From NCBI RefSeq assembly GCF_007992495.1, contig NZ_BKAJ01000098.1:1-55052 (forward strand): DNA of 55,052 nucleotides, written 5' to 3'. The notes beneath the pieces are model-generated. The model ran no database searches, had not been told where the DNA came from, and saw only the letters and a list, made by a program, of their open reading frames with translations. Positions 15,600 to 24,136 of the stretch are shown here, piece by piece; position 1 is the stretch's first letter, and the number at the start of each line of letters is the position of its first letter. A program made the position numbers and the translations under genes. This stretch comes from Reyranella soli. Lineage in GTDB: Bacteria > Pseudomonadota > Alphaproteobacteria > Reyranellales > Reyranellaceae.

Positions 15600-16433
15600 C
15601 TACTTGATCATCTCCTTCATGACCGGCGGCGCGAGCGTTGGATCGAGCCCGAAGTCGCTGAGCGCGGCCTCGTACCATTTCTGCGTCTGGCCGCTCTTGT
15701 AGAAGGCAGCGAGCTCCCTATCGACCCAGGCGACGAACTCCGCATCGTTCTTGCGGATGGCCGCGCTGGAGGCCTGCGACTGCGCCGGCGTCGGCACCAC
15801 GATCTTTCCCTTGCCCAGGCGCTGGCGGGCGGCGAGCAGCGGCGGATGGAACAGGCATACGGCGTCGACGCGGCCTGACTGGAACGCCGCAATGGCGGCG
15901 GCATTGTCGGGGAAGCGCTGCAGGTCGGCCTTGGCGGCGTGCTCGCTGACGAAGCGATCCATCGACGAGGCCTGCGGCACGGCGATACGCACGCCGGGCT
16001 TGTTGAGGTCCCCCCAGGTCTTCGCCGGAAGGTCATCGCGCGCCAGCACGGCCAGCGAATAGTAGAGCAACGGCGATTCCGGAAAGTCGACGGCCTGCTT
16101 CCGCTCCGGCGTGGCGTCGAGCATGAACATGATGTCGATCTTGTCGGATTGCAGCGCGGCGATGGCGTTGCCCCAGCTCACCTCGACGGTCTCGAGCTTG
16201 ACGCCCAGCGCATCGGCCATCGCCTTGCCCATGGAGATGCCGAGGCCCGACGACCACTGGCCGCTCTTGGGATCCTTTGAGAACCACGGCGGCGCCTGGG
16301 TGACGCCGACGCGGAAGGTGCCGCGCTTCTTGGTCTCTTCGATGGTGCCGGCGTGAGCGGGCAGCAACGGCAAGGCTGCTGCAGCGAGTCCCCAGGCGGT
16401 CCCGGCCAGGACCTTGCGGCGCTTGATCGTCAT
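15600..16433 (-). CDS. Amino-acid ABC transporter substrate-binding protein (SBP_bac_3)
   Basis: A 277-residue periplasmic binding protein of family 3. The signal peptide is about residues 1-28, with a basic n-region MTIKRRKVLAG and cleavage near PAHAG. The mature start GTFRVGVTQAPPWFSKD, and then SWGNAIAALQSDKIDIMFML, are typical. The chosen ATG overlaps the GntR stop by 4 bases. The frame stays open upstream, but that part is a shadow of the regulator. The ligand is probably a polar amino acid or small amine, but it is not assignable by eye. Confidence 0.92.
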   Translation of the reverse strand: MTIKRRKVLAGTAWGLAAAALPLLPAHAGTIEETKKRGTFRVGVTQAPPWFSKDPKSGQWSSGLGISMGKAMADALGVKLETVEVSWGNAIAALQSDKIDIMFMLDATPERKQAVDFPESPLLYYSLAVLARDDLPAKTWGDLNKPGVRIAVPQASSMDRFVSEHAAKADLQRFPDNAAAIAAFQSGRVDAVCLFHPPLLAARQRLGKGKIVVPTPAQSQASSAAIRKNDAEFVAWVDRELAAFYKSGQTQKWYEAALSDFGLDPTLAPPVMKEMIK

Positions 16434-17185
16434 GTCGTGTTCCCCTTCCTCGATTCCCCCGAAACGAACTTCTCCGTGACCACCGCGCCACGGCGCATGT
16501 GGTCGGCAATCTCCAGACGCAGCGCATCGAGGTCGCTGCCGAGAGCGGCCTTGATGTAGCTGTCGTGGCTGTCGCGCCTGGGTCCGCGCATCCCATGGGC
16601 GCGATGATGGGCGGCCCAATAGAGTTGCAGGCGACCGCGCAACCCATGCCAGGCGCGCTGCAGCAGTTTGTGGCCGCTCGCTTCGAAGACCAGGCCGTGC
16701 AGCTCGAGCTCGGTCGAGATGCTGGTGCGATCGTCGCCGGCATCGATGCTGGCCAGCAGCGCCGCGTTGCGCCGATGGAGCTCGCGGCTGAAGCGATCGT
16801 CGCGGTGCTCCCACACCTGCTCGAAGGCGAAGATCTCCAGCGCGGTGCGCAGCGAGTAGATCTCGCGCACATCCTCGACCGACAGCGCGGCGACGTGCGT
16901 GCCGGTGTAGGGCACCGTCACCAGCAGCCCTTCCTCGATGAGCTGGCGCATTGCCTCGCGAAGCGGCCCGCGGCTGACGTTGAAGCGGCTCGACAGCGCC
17001 GTCTCGGTCAGCGGCGCCCCCGGCGCGATGTCGCCGGCCAGGATCGCCGCGCGCAGGCGCTCGGCGATGTGGGCGCGTAGCGTCGCCTTGGGGACAGGCC
17101 CCAGGCCCAGTTCCGGCGTCGAAAGGTCCGATAAGGCCAACTCGTCCCACTTTTGGCTGATCGTCGATTGTTGACAATCTGCCAT
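16430..17185 (-). CDS. GntR-family regulator (FCD subfamily)
   Basis: A 251-residue regulator. The winged helix spans about residues 34-95 (LRAHIAERLRAAILAG, then LTETALSSRFNVSRGPLREAM). A helical FCD ligand domain follows (VEDVREIYSLRTALEIFA) with its metal-binding histidines (e.g. ELHGLVFEASGH). It is the first gene of the amino-acid transporter/aminotransferase operon and overlaps the binding-protein gene by 4 bases. A GntR-type palindrome lies in its own codons 3-6 (17167-17178), suggesting autorepression. GGAGAG upstream supports the start. The effector is probably the imported amino acid or a product of it. Confidence 0.92.
   Translation of the reverse strand: MADCQQSTISQKWDELALSDLSTPELGLGPVPKATLRAHIAERLRAAILAGDIAPGAPLTETALSSRFNVSRGPLREAMRQLIEEGLLVTVPYTGTHVAALSVEDVREIYSLRTALEIFAFEQVWEHRDDRFSRELHRRNAALLASIDAGDDRTSISTELELHGLVFEASGHKLLQRAWHGLRGRLQLYWAAHHRAHGMRGPRRDSHDSYIKAALGSDLDALRLEIADHMRRGAVVTEKFVSGESRKGNTT
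17167..17178. promoter_or_regulatory. GntR/FCD-type operator inside the gntR start region
   Basis: ATTGTTGACAAT is a perfect 5-2-5 palindrome of the TTGT-N2-ACAA kind bound by FCD-type GntR proteins. It lies 5 bases inside the coding sequence (codons 3-6). A repressor bound there would block transcription at the start of the operon. Confidence 0.5.
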
Positions 17186-17215
17186 GGGTGGGCACTCTCC
17201 GGCAAGGGCGGAGGC

Positions 17216-18013
17216 TCAGGTCTCGACTTCCCGAAGCCCGGTGCCTGGAAAATTACGACTGCGGGGGGCGCAGAGCATGTTGATCGAAATCAGCTTCGGA
17301 AACCGGTTGTCAGCGTTGCCTCGAAAGTTGGGCACCCGGACATAGGCGGGGGTATGCCAATAGCACCGGTAGTCCAGATCCTGGAGCTGCCGGATCAGCG
17401 TCGCGGATTTTTCCTTCCGGTCGTTTTCGACATAGAGGATGGGCCAAGCGCGCTTGATGGTCTCGGTCGCGCCGCTCAGCACCTCGGATTCCATGCCTTC
17501 GACGTCGATCTTGATGAAGTGGCAAGCGGCCAGGTTAAGGCTGTCCAGCGTCAACAGGCGGACCTGGTCGCCCTGTTGCGCCCCTCCCAGGCTCAAGCCT
17601 CCGAAGTTCTGTCTTGCCCGGCTGTCCAGTCGCGGCACGGCGATCGAGCCCGGTGCGCTTCCGACGGCCGCGTGCACGGCCTCCACGTGCTCAATGCCGT
17701 TCAGGGCCAGGTTGCCGCACAGCAGCTGGAATACGCTGCGCTGCGGCTCGATGGCCACGACACGGCCGCCCGGTCCGACGAATTTGGCGAGAGAGAGGGT
17801 GTGCGCGCCGATGTTCGCCCCGACTTCCACCGCCGTCATGCCGGGCCGCAGCACCTGGCGGAAGACATCGGTCTCGCCTTCGGAAAATTCGCCATACAGA
17901 TCGAGCATGGTGCCGATGAAGGCGTCGTTCAGATTGTACATCATCGTGCCGTGACGGCAGCGGCGCAGCCGCAGATGGTCGGCAGTGAGGATCGGCTCCT
18001 GATCGGGTGTCAT
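17216..18013 (-). CDS. FkbM-family methyltransferase
   Basis: A 265-residue SAM-dependent methyltransferase. SAM-binding motif I is VEVGANIGAHTLSLAKFVG, followed by VVAIEPQ and the family motif FIKIDVEGMESEVL. FkbM proteins O-methylate sugars in glycans, glycolipids or secondary metabolites. The start codon overlaps the stop of the TPR/glycosyltransferase-like gene by 4 bases, so the two are co-translated and likely modify the same surface glycan or glycoprotein. The GntR gene follows 30 bases later and probably has its own promoter. Confidence 0.88.
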   Translation of the reverse strand: MTPDQEPILTADHLRLRRCRHGTMMYNLNDAFIGTMLDLYGEFSEGETDVFRQVLRPGMTAVEVGANIGAHTLSLAKFVGPGGRVVAIEPQRSVFQLLCGNLALNGIEHVEAVHAAVGSAPGSIAVPRLDSRARQNFGGLSLGGAQQGDQVRLLTLDSLNLAACHFIKIDVEGMESEVLSGATETIKRAWPILYVENDRKEKSATLIRQLQDLDYRCYWHTPAYVRVPNFRGNADNRFPKLISINMLCAPRSRNFPGTGLREVET

Positions 18014-20331
18014 TCGGCCGAGTAGCTCTTCTCTTCGACCAGCGTCGAACCGGTCCTGAGGTTGATCTGCCTCTTGATCGCGGCCCGCTCGTCGTTGTGT
18101 CGGTAGACAGAACGGGCCAGCTCGATGAAACCCTGGTCGAACTGTTCCCGCTCCTCCTTCGCGCGGATGTCCGCCTCGATCCGCCAGAGCGTCTCGTTCA
18201 CCGACTTCAGCTGATCTTTGAGCCGCAGGAGTTCCTCGTCGCCGCCAAGCAGGCTTTGCGCGACGGCCGTGAGCAGCGAGAGCTCATGGCGAACATTGGC
18301 AAGGGAGCTCTCTGCCGTCAGCCGCTCACTCTTGATCTCGAGGATGGTGATCTTGTCTAAAAGCTCGCCCCAGGAGATCGGCACGTGAGGGATCGTCGAT
18401 GGCAGGGAAACGGCCAGCCGCTCGGCAAGGGCCGCCGCCATGTCGGCAAAGACCTTTGACCAGTCGCCGATCGACTCCTGCCTGAACAGCCGTACCGTCG
18501 GATACCAGGGACTGTCCGATCGCCCGAGAAGCCAACGCCAGTCCGGTGAATATTTCAGGGCGACCCAGGTGGGCTTGCCCAGGGCCGCCGCCAGGTGGGC
18601 GATCGACGTATCGACGGTTATGACAAGGTCCAGGTTTGCGATGACGGCCGCCGTGTCGATGAAGCCATCCGATCCTTCGTCGAGGCCGTCACCCAACGTC
18701 TCCACGCGCAGCCCGTCGGGCAACTGCCCGAGTTGCTCCACGCCGTCAGCCACCTGAAGGCTGATGAGGCGCACGCCCTGCATATCCGCAAACGCCTTGA
18801 AGCATTCCAGCGTCGCCGACCGGCCACGATCGGCCTTGCTGCGCGGGTTTCCCTGCCAGGCAATGCCGATCTTGAATCCTTGATCGCCAATCCGTCTTGC
18901 CCACGCGTCCACTCTGGCCGGCTCAGCGCGAAGGTAGACTGCTTCAGCGGGAATGCTTTGCTCGGTCGTGCCGAACGCCAACGGCATGCTGAGCAAGGCG
19001 ATATGATAGTCGAACTTTCGCGGTTGCGTCCTGGAATCGACGACAGTGACCGTCGGCGACAATGTGCTCATCAGCCGGACCAGCCGGTCCTGTACGGAGA
19101 ACACGACCTTGGCGCCCCGAGCCTCCGCGAGCTTGACGTATCGGCTGAACTGTATGGTGTCGCCGAGGCCCTGCTCGTGGCGAACGAAGAGGGTCTTCCC
19201 CGAAATATCCTCGACGCCGGTCCAGACCGGCTCGGCGTAGGTTCTCGGGCTGCCGGCCTCTTCCGTCTGCGTGCGCCATTCGTAGAGCGGCCATCCGCCG
19301 GCAAAATCGCCGGACTGCAGCTTCGCGATCGCCTGGTTCAAGCGGAACAACGCGTCGTCCGGCTTCAACGCCATCGCACGGTCATAGCTTTCGATGGCTG
19401 CTTCGAGCTGAAGCAGCGCTCGCAGGGCATCGCCACGATGGCTGAGCGCCATGGCGTAGTCGGGTCTCAAGTCGAGCGCGCGATCGATCTGTTGCAGGGC
19501 GGCCCGTGGTTGGCCGAGCGACACGAGCGCGCTGCCAAGATTGGTGTAGGGCTCCGCAAGCTTGGGGGCCAAGCCGATCGCGCGGCTGTAGCTTTCGGCA
19601 GCGGCGCGTAGCCGGCTGAGGCGCGTCAGTGCGTTGCCACGATTGTTGTGGGCCATCGCGAACAGCGGCTGCAGGGCGATTGCCCGGTCGAAGTCCTCCA
19701 AAGCAGCGTCCGGCCGCTTGAGCGCAATATGCGCGACGCCACGGTTGTTGAGGGCCATGGCGTAGTCCGGCTTGAGGTCGACCGCCCGGTCATAGGAAGC
19801 GATCGCGGCCTGCTGCTTGCCCAGGGCCGCAAGCGCATTGCCGCGATTGTTGTGAGCTTCGGCGTGCGTCGGCTTGAGGGCGATGGCGCGGTCGTAGCTC
19901 TCGACCGCGGCCTCAAACCGGTTGAGATCGAGCAGCGCGTTGGCGCGATTGAAGTGCGCTTCCGCCAGATTCGGATTGAGGGCAAGTGCGCGGTCGAAGC
20001 TCTCGATCGCAGCCATTGGCTGGTTGAGGGCCCGCAATGCATTGCCGAGATTGTTGTGGGGAGCCGGCAACCCGGGATTCAGCTCTATTGCCTTGCCGAT
20101 CAGTTCGGCCGCGCTTCGGGGATTTTCCCCCCGGTAAGCGATCAACCCCGACAGATGGAGCGCTTCATGGTGTCGAGGCTGCGACTTGAGGACTTCCTCC
20201 ATGATCGCCTGCGCCTGGACGACTTGCCCTTGTCGATAGAGCGCCCGGGCCTTCTCCAGCGTGTCCCGGACGCCTTCGGCGTCATCCCCGGTCGCGGAGC
20301 GCCGAGCAGCGAGAGGTGGAGGGTCTTTCAT
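18010..20331 (-). CDS. TPR / glycosyltransferase-like / DUF6165 fusion protein
   Basis: A 773-residue cytosolic-looking protein. Residues about 20-345 are roughly nine tetratricopeptide repeats (for example AHNNRGNALAALGKQQAA and the repeated SYDRAIALKP). Residues about 350-635 look like a glycosyltransferase of the family 9/41-type fold, with HEQGLGDTIQFSRYV, the near-C-terminal VDTSIAHLAAALGKPTWVAL and a YSPDWRWLLGR segment. Residues about 650-765 resemble DUF6165: ISWGELLDKITILEIKSERL and a late IELARSVYRHNDERAAIK. This combination suggests protein or glycan glycosylation with the TPRs presenting the acceptor. No signal peptide is seen. The FkbM gene overlaps its 3' end. Confidence 0.82.
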   Translation of the reverse strand: MKDPPPLAARRSATGDDAEGVRDTLEKARALYRQGQVVQAQAIMEEVLKSQPRHHEALHLSGLIAYRGENPRSAAELIGKAIELNPGLPAPHNNLGNALRALNQPMAAIESFDRALALNPNLAEAHFNRANALLDLNRFEAAVESYDRAIALKPTHAEAHNNRGNALAALGKQQAAIASYDRAVDLKPDYAMALNNRGVAHIALKRPDAALEDFDRAIALQPLFAMAHNNRGNALTRLSRLRAAAESYSRAIGLAPKLAEPYTNLGSALVSLGQPRAALQQIDRALDLRPDYAMALSHRGDALRALLQLEAAIESYDRAMALKPDDALFRLNQAIAKLQSGDFAGGWPLYEWRTQTEEAGSPRTYAEPVWTGVEDISGKTLFVRHEQGLGDTIQFSRYVKLAEARGAKVVFSVQDRLVRLMSTLSPTVTVVDSRTQPRKFDYHIALLSMPLAFGTTEQSIPAEAVYLRAEPARVDAWARRIGDQGFKIGIAWQGNPRSKADRGRSATLECFKAFADMQGVRLISLQVADGVEQLGQLPDGLRVETLGDGLDEGSDGFIDTAAVIANLDLVITVDTSIAHLAAALGKPTWVALKYSPDWRWLLGRSDSPWYPTVRLFRQESIGDWSKVFADMAAALAERLAVSLPSTIPHVPISWGELLDKITILEIKSERLTAESSLANVRHELSLLTAVAQSLLGGDEELLRLKDQLKSVNETLWRIEADIRAKEEREQFDQGFIELARSVYRHNDERAAIKRQINLRTGSTLVEEKSYSAE

Positions 20332-20410
20332 CCGCGGGCAAGGTAGGCGGCTCCGCCATGATGTATCAAGCCACGTGTGGACAGGCCGACGGCATCAACC
20401 ATCGACCTCT

Positions 20411-20533
20411 CCGTCATCCCGACCGGAGCCGAGCGCAGCGAGGCGGAGCGGAGGGACCTCTTTTGTTGATGCATCGACAAAAAGAGGTCCTTCGACTACG
20501 CCGCCCTTCAGGCGGCTTCGCTCGGGATGACGG
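20411..20533. repeat. Intergenic nested-hairpin repeat (GTCATCC...GGATGAC type)
   Basis: Outer arms CCGTCATCCCGA (20411-20422) and TCGGGATGACGG (20522-20533) are perfect complements. An inner stem pairs GGACCTCTTTTGT (20454-20466) with ACAAAAAGAGGTCC (20477-20490), with one bulge. It fills most of the 217-base gap between cynS and the TPR gene; no gene is seen there. The outer motif resembles the copy at 33159-33226 and the common dispersed CATCCTGAGCGAAGCGAAGG intergenic elements. Confidence 0.6.
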
Positions 20534-20548
20534 GAAAGAGGTGGAGAA

Positions 20549-20995
20549 TCAGTACGTCTTGTACGACAGGAACTTGCCCGACATGGCGATCTTCACCCGA
20601 TCACCTTTCTGGTCAGGCTGGCGCTCCATGGTCATGTCGAAGTCGATGGCCGACATGATGCCGTCGCCGAATTCCTCCTGGATCAGTTCCTTCCAGGTCG
20701 TGCCGTAGACCTGCACCAGCTCGTAGAAGCGATAGATCAGCGGATCGGTCGGCGGCACCTGGGGCAGCGAGCCGCGATAGGGCACCTCCTGCAAGAGCAG
20801 GGTCTCTTCCTTGCCCAGGCCGAACAGCTTGGCGGCCTTGGTCGCCTGCTCCTTGGTCATCTTCATCTGGCCCATGCAGGCCGCCGTGACGATGATCTTG
20901 GAGGCGCCGCCGATCTTCTTGGCGATCTCCTCCCAGGTGAGCTCCTTCAGCCGCTTGGCGGTGAGGATCTTCTCGGTGACGTCTGCCCGTTTCAT
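20549..20995 (-). CDS. cynS: Cyanate hydratase (cyanase)
   Basis: A 148-residue enzyme that converts cyanate and bicarbonate to ammonia and CO2, acting as a cytosolic decamer. The catalytic triad is present with the spacing of the E. coli enzyme: Arg89 and Glu92 (IYRFYELVQVYG) and Ser115 (GDGIMSAIDFD). The N-terminal helical DNA-binding-like domain and the length (E. coli: 156) are normal. It is the last gene of the cyanate/nitrate-type transporter operon and follows the ATPase by 22 bases, so uptake feeds directly into ammonia release. Confidence 0.96.
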   Translation of the reverse strand: MKRADVTEKILTAKRLKELTWEEIAKKIGGASKIIVTAACMGQMKMTKEQATKAAKLFGLGKEETLLLQEVPYRGSLPQVPPTDPLIYRFYELVQVYGTTWKELIQEEFGDGIMSAIDFDMTMERQPDQKGDRVKIAMSGKFLSYKTY

Positions 20996-21017
20996 TGCGT
21001 GTCTCCGTCTTGCTTGT

Positions 21018-21914
21018 TCAATGGGTGTGCCGAAGCGGCACGACTTCGGCCGGCGGATTGACCGCGGCCAGGCCCGGCTTCACCAGCTTGAGCCGGCGCG
21101 GGTCGTAGCTGCCGTCCGCGATTTCCTGGTCGAAGGCCTTGGAGCGGTTGACCAGGAACTCCACGAGATGATTGCGGATGGCGTAGTATTGCGGATGGCG
21201 ATGCAGGTCGTTCCGGTGCCGTTCGTTGCGCGGCATGGTGTTGACCACGATCTCGGCGATCTTGGCGCCTGGCCCGTTGGTCATCAGCACGATCTTGTCG
21301 GCGAGCAAGATCGCCTCGTCGACGTCGTGGGTGATCATGAACACCGTCTGCCGGGTGTCGGCGCAGATGCGCAGGACCTCGTCCTGCAGCATGCCGCGGG
21401 TCAGCGCATCGAGCGCGCTGAACGGCTCGTCCATCAGGAGCATCTTGGGCTGAATGGAGAGCGCACGAGCAATTCCGACGCGCTGCTTCATGCCGCCCGA
21501 GAGCTGCGCCGGCCGCTTGTTCTCTGCACCCTTGAGCCCGACCAGCTCGATGAACTTGCGCGAATGCTCGGCGACACGGGCGCGGTCCCACTTGGGCCAG
21601 CGCGAGGAAACGGCGAAGGCGATGTTGCCCATCACCGTCAGCCACGGCAGCAGGGCATGGCCCTGGAAGATCACGGCGCGATCGAGGCTCGGCCCGTCGA
21701 TCTCGCGGTTGTCGACGATGACGGCGCCATCGCTCGGCTGGTCGAGGCCGGCCAGCACGTTCAGGATCGTGGTCTTGCCGCAGCCGGAATGGCCGATCAG
21801 GCAGACGAACTCGCCGCGGTCGATGCCGAACCAGATGTTCTCGAACACGGCGGGCTGGTTGCCGTCGCCGAAGCGGCGGGCCAGGCCCTCGACGCTGATG
21901 AGGGGGCGTTCCAT
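21018..21914 (-). CDS. cynD: Cyanate/nitrate-type ABC transporter ATP-binding protein
   Basis: A 298-residue NrtD/SsuB-like ATPase. It shows Walker A GHSGCGKTTI, signature LSGGMKQRVGIARAL and Walker B MLLMDEPFSALDAL with ITHDVDEAI. A C-terminal extension of about 40 residues after the core is typical of nitrate and cyanate systems. It lies between the permease and cyanase genes. The cyn assignment rests mainly on the linked cynS; by itself the protein could serve nitrate, bicarbonate or taurine. Confidence 0.85.
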   Translation of the reverse strand: MERPLISVEGLARRFGDGNQPAVFENIWFGIDRGEFVCLIGHSGCGKTTILNVLAGLDQPSDGAVIVDNREIDGPSLDRAVIFQGHALLPWLTVMGNIAFAVSSRWPKWDRARVAEHSRKFIELVGLKGAENKRPAQLSGGMKQRVGIARALSIQPKMLLMDEPFSALDALTRGMLQDEVLRICADTRQTVFMITHDVDEAILLADKIVLMTNGPGAKIAEIVVNTMPRNERHRNDLHRHPQYYAIRNHLVEFLVNRSKAFDQEIADGSYDPRRLKLVKPGLAAVNPPAEVVPLRHTH

Positions 21915-21918
21915 CAGG

Positions 21919-22773
21919 CTATTCCGGGTAGGTCACGAGCTTGGTGAGCCGCGCCAGCCCCTGGTCGAGCAGCAGCCCGACCACGCCGATCAGCAGGATG
22001 GCGGTGACGATGTTGGCGATCGAGAGGTTGTTCCACTCGTTCCACACGAAGTAGCCGATGCCGGTGCCGCCCACGAGCATCTCGGCCGCGACGATCACCA
22101 GCCAAGCGATGCCGATCGAGATCCTCATGCCGGTCATGATGGTGGGCGCGGCCGCCGGCAGGATGACCTTGAAGGCGGTGCGGAACGGCCCGACCTCGAG
22201 GGTGCGCGCCACGTTCAGCCATTCACGCCGCACGCTCGCCACGCCGAACGCCGTGTTTATAAGCATCGGCCAGACCGAGCAGATGAAGATCACGAAGATC
22301 GAGGAGATGGCGCTGTCCTTGATGGTGTAGAGCGCCAGCGGCATCCAGGCGAGCGGCGACACCGGCTTCAGGATCTGGATGAACGGATCGAGCGCGCGAT
22401 AGACCAGCGGCGACATGCCGATCAGGAAGCCCAGCGGCACGGCGAACAGGGCGGCGAGCCCGAAGCCCAGCAGCACGCGGCCCAGCGAATAGGCGAGCTG
22501 GATACCGATGCCCTTGTCGTTGGTGCCCTTCACGTAGAAGGGATCCATCAGGTGCTTCCAGATGGTGACGCCGATGTCGGCGGGCGTCGGCATCGCCGAC
22601 TTCGTCCCGGTCGCCGCCGCGGCGCCGACCAGCTTGGCATATTCGGGATCGACCGCCGGGCCCGAGGCGGCCGGCGGCTGGGCCGCGATCTGCCACAGTC
22701 CGACGATGGCGGCGAAGATGAGGAACGACAGCAGGGCCGCGCGCAGCCCCAGCGACTTCTTGAGCGTCGGCAC
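21919..22773 (-). CDS. cynB: Cyanate/nitrate-type ABC transporter permease
   Basis: A 284-residue NrtB/CynB-like inner-membrane permease with about six hydrophobic segments. The coupling loop is around VARTLEVGPFRTAFKVILPA, followed by GMRISIGIAWLVIVAAEMLVGG, which is diagnostic for the nitrate/taurine/cyanate permease class. Start and stop are 4 bases from its neighbours on each side, giving a tight operon. Confidence 0.88.
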   Translation of the reverse strand: MPTLKKSLGLRAALLSFLIFAAIVGLWQIAAQPPAASGPAVDPEYAKLVGAAAATGTKSAMPTPADIGVTIWKHLMDPFYVKGTNDKGIGIQLAYSLGRVLLGFGLAALFAVPLGFLIGMSPLVYRALDPFIQILKPVSPLAWMPLALYTIKDSAISSIFVIFICSVWPMLINTAFGVASVRREWLNVARTLEVGPFRTAFKVILPAAAPTIMTGMRISIGIAWLVIVAAEMLVGGTGIGYFVWNEWNNLSIANIVTAILLIGVVGLLLDQGLARLTKLVTYPE

Positions 22774-22777
22774 GACC

Positions 22778-24136
22778 TCAGCTCCGCTTGATCGCGAAGC
22801 TGTCGACGTATTCGTTTGGCTTGGCCGGATCGAAGGCCTTGCCCATGACCACGATGGTCTTCTTGCTGGGATCGGGCGGGGTGAGCCCCATCTCCTTCAT
22901 CATGTTGGCGGTATCGGTGGCGAGATAGACGTCGGCCGCCACCTTGGCGTAGTCGACGTCGCCCTTGAGCTGACCCCAGCGCTTCATCTGGGTCATGATC
23001 CAGATGGCGAACTGGTTCCAGGGGAACGGATCGAAGTCGATGCGGTTGGGATCCTTCTTCACCGCGCCCAGGCCGTCGGCGTAGGTGCCGGTCAGGATCT
23101 GCTCCAGCACCGTCTCGGGCTGGTTCAGGTAGTTGGTGGGCGCGATCGCCTTGGCGATCTCCTTGCGGTTCTCCTGCTTGGAGGCATAGGCCGTGGCGTC
23201 AATGATCGACTTCAGCAGCGCACGGTAGGCATTGGGATTCTGGGTGGCGAATTCCTTGCTGACCGTGAAGGCGCAGCACGGATGGCCGTCCCACAGCTCC
23301 TTGGTCAGCAGATGGATGAAGCCGATGCCGTCGAACACGGCGCGCTGGTTGAAGGGATCGGGGCCGAGATAGCCGTCGATGTTGTCGGCGCGCAGGTTGG
23401 CCACCATCTCCGGCGGCGGCACCGAGCGGATCGAGATGTCCTTGTCGGGATCGAGCCCGTGCTCGGCCACGTAGTAGCGCAGCAGGTAGTTGTGCATCGA
23501 GTAGTCGAACGGCACGGCAAAGCGGAAGCCCTTCCAGTCCTTCGGGTTGCGCTTGTCCTTGTGCTTGATGGCCAAGGTGATGGCCTGGCCGTTGATGTTC
23601 TCGATCGCCGGCATCGTCCACGGCACGGGGTTCGAGCCGACGCCCAGCGAGATGGCGAGCGGCATCGGCGAGAGCATGTGCGCGGCGTCGTATTCCTTGG
23701 CCAGCGACTTGTCGCGGATGACGGCCCAGCCTGCCGTCTTGACCACTTCGACGTTGAGGCCCTGCTTGGAATAGAAGCCCATCGGATGGGCCATGATGAT
23801 GGGCGTGGCGCAGGTGATGGGGATGAAGCCGACCTTGAGGTCCTTCTTCTCCGGCGCGCCGCCCTGGGCGAAGGCCTCGCGCGCCGTGGCCAGCGGGAAG
23901 ACGGAGGAGATGGCGGCCATCGCCGTCGCCGCTCCGACCGTCTTCAGGAACAGCCGGCGCCGGGCATCGACGGGGAAGACGGCGCGCAGGACCGCGGCGT
24001 CGACCACCCGGCCGAAACGCTGCTCGTCGCTCGTCGGTACAGCCGACAGGCGGGCGTGGTCGGCCGGCGCATGGTCGCCGCCGCAGGCGCAGCGCTGCCT
24101 GAGTAGCGTCTTGGGATCGAACGGGTCCTTGAACAT
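22778..24136 (-). CDS. cynA: Cyanate/nitrate-type substrate-binding protein with Tat signal
   Basis: A 452-residue NrtA/CmpA/CynA-like binding protein. The ATG at 24136 was chosen because GGAGGAGG lies 9 bases upstream. An unusually long N-terminus of about 65 residues contains RQRCACGGDHAPADHARL, then a twin-arginine signal RRRLFLKTVGAATAMAAIS with cleavage near AFAQGG. Export is therefore probably through Tat, with the protein folded in the cytoplasm. The mature domain starts KKDLKVGFIPITCATPIIMAH. It is the first gene after the sigma-54 promoter. The ligand is inferred from cynS to be cyanate; nitrate, nitrite or bicarbonate are alternatives. Confidence 0.87.
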   Translation of the reverse strand: MFKDPFDPKTLLRQRCACGGDHAPADHARLSAVPTSDEQRFGRVVDAAVLRAVFPVDARRRLFLKTVGAATAMAAISSVFPLATAREAFAQGGAPEKKDLKVGFIPITCATPIIMAHPMGFYSKQGLNVEVVKTAGWAVIRDKSLAKEYDAAHMLSPMPLAISLGVGSNPVPWTMPAIENINGQAITLAIKHKDKRNPKDWKGFRFAVPFDYSMHNYLLRYYVAEHGLDPDKDISIRSVPPPEMVANLRADNIDGYLGPDPFNQRAVFDGIGFIHLLTKELWDGHPCCAFTVSKEFATQNPNAYRALLKSIIDATAYASKQENRKEIAKAIAPTNYLNQPETVLEQILTGTYADGLGAVKKDPNRIDFDPFPWNQFAIWIMTQMKRWGQLKGDVDYAKVAADVYLATDTANMMKEMGLTPPDPSKKTIVVMGKAFDPAKPNEYVDSFAIKRS

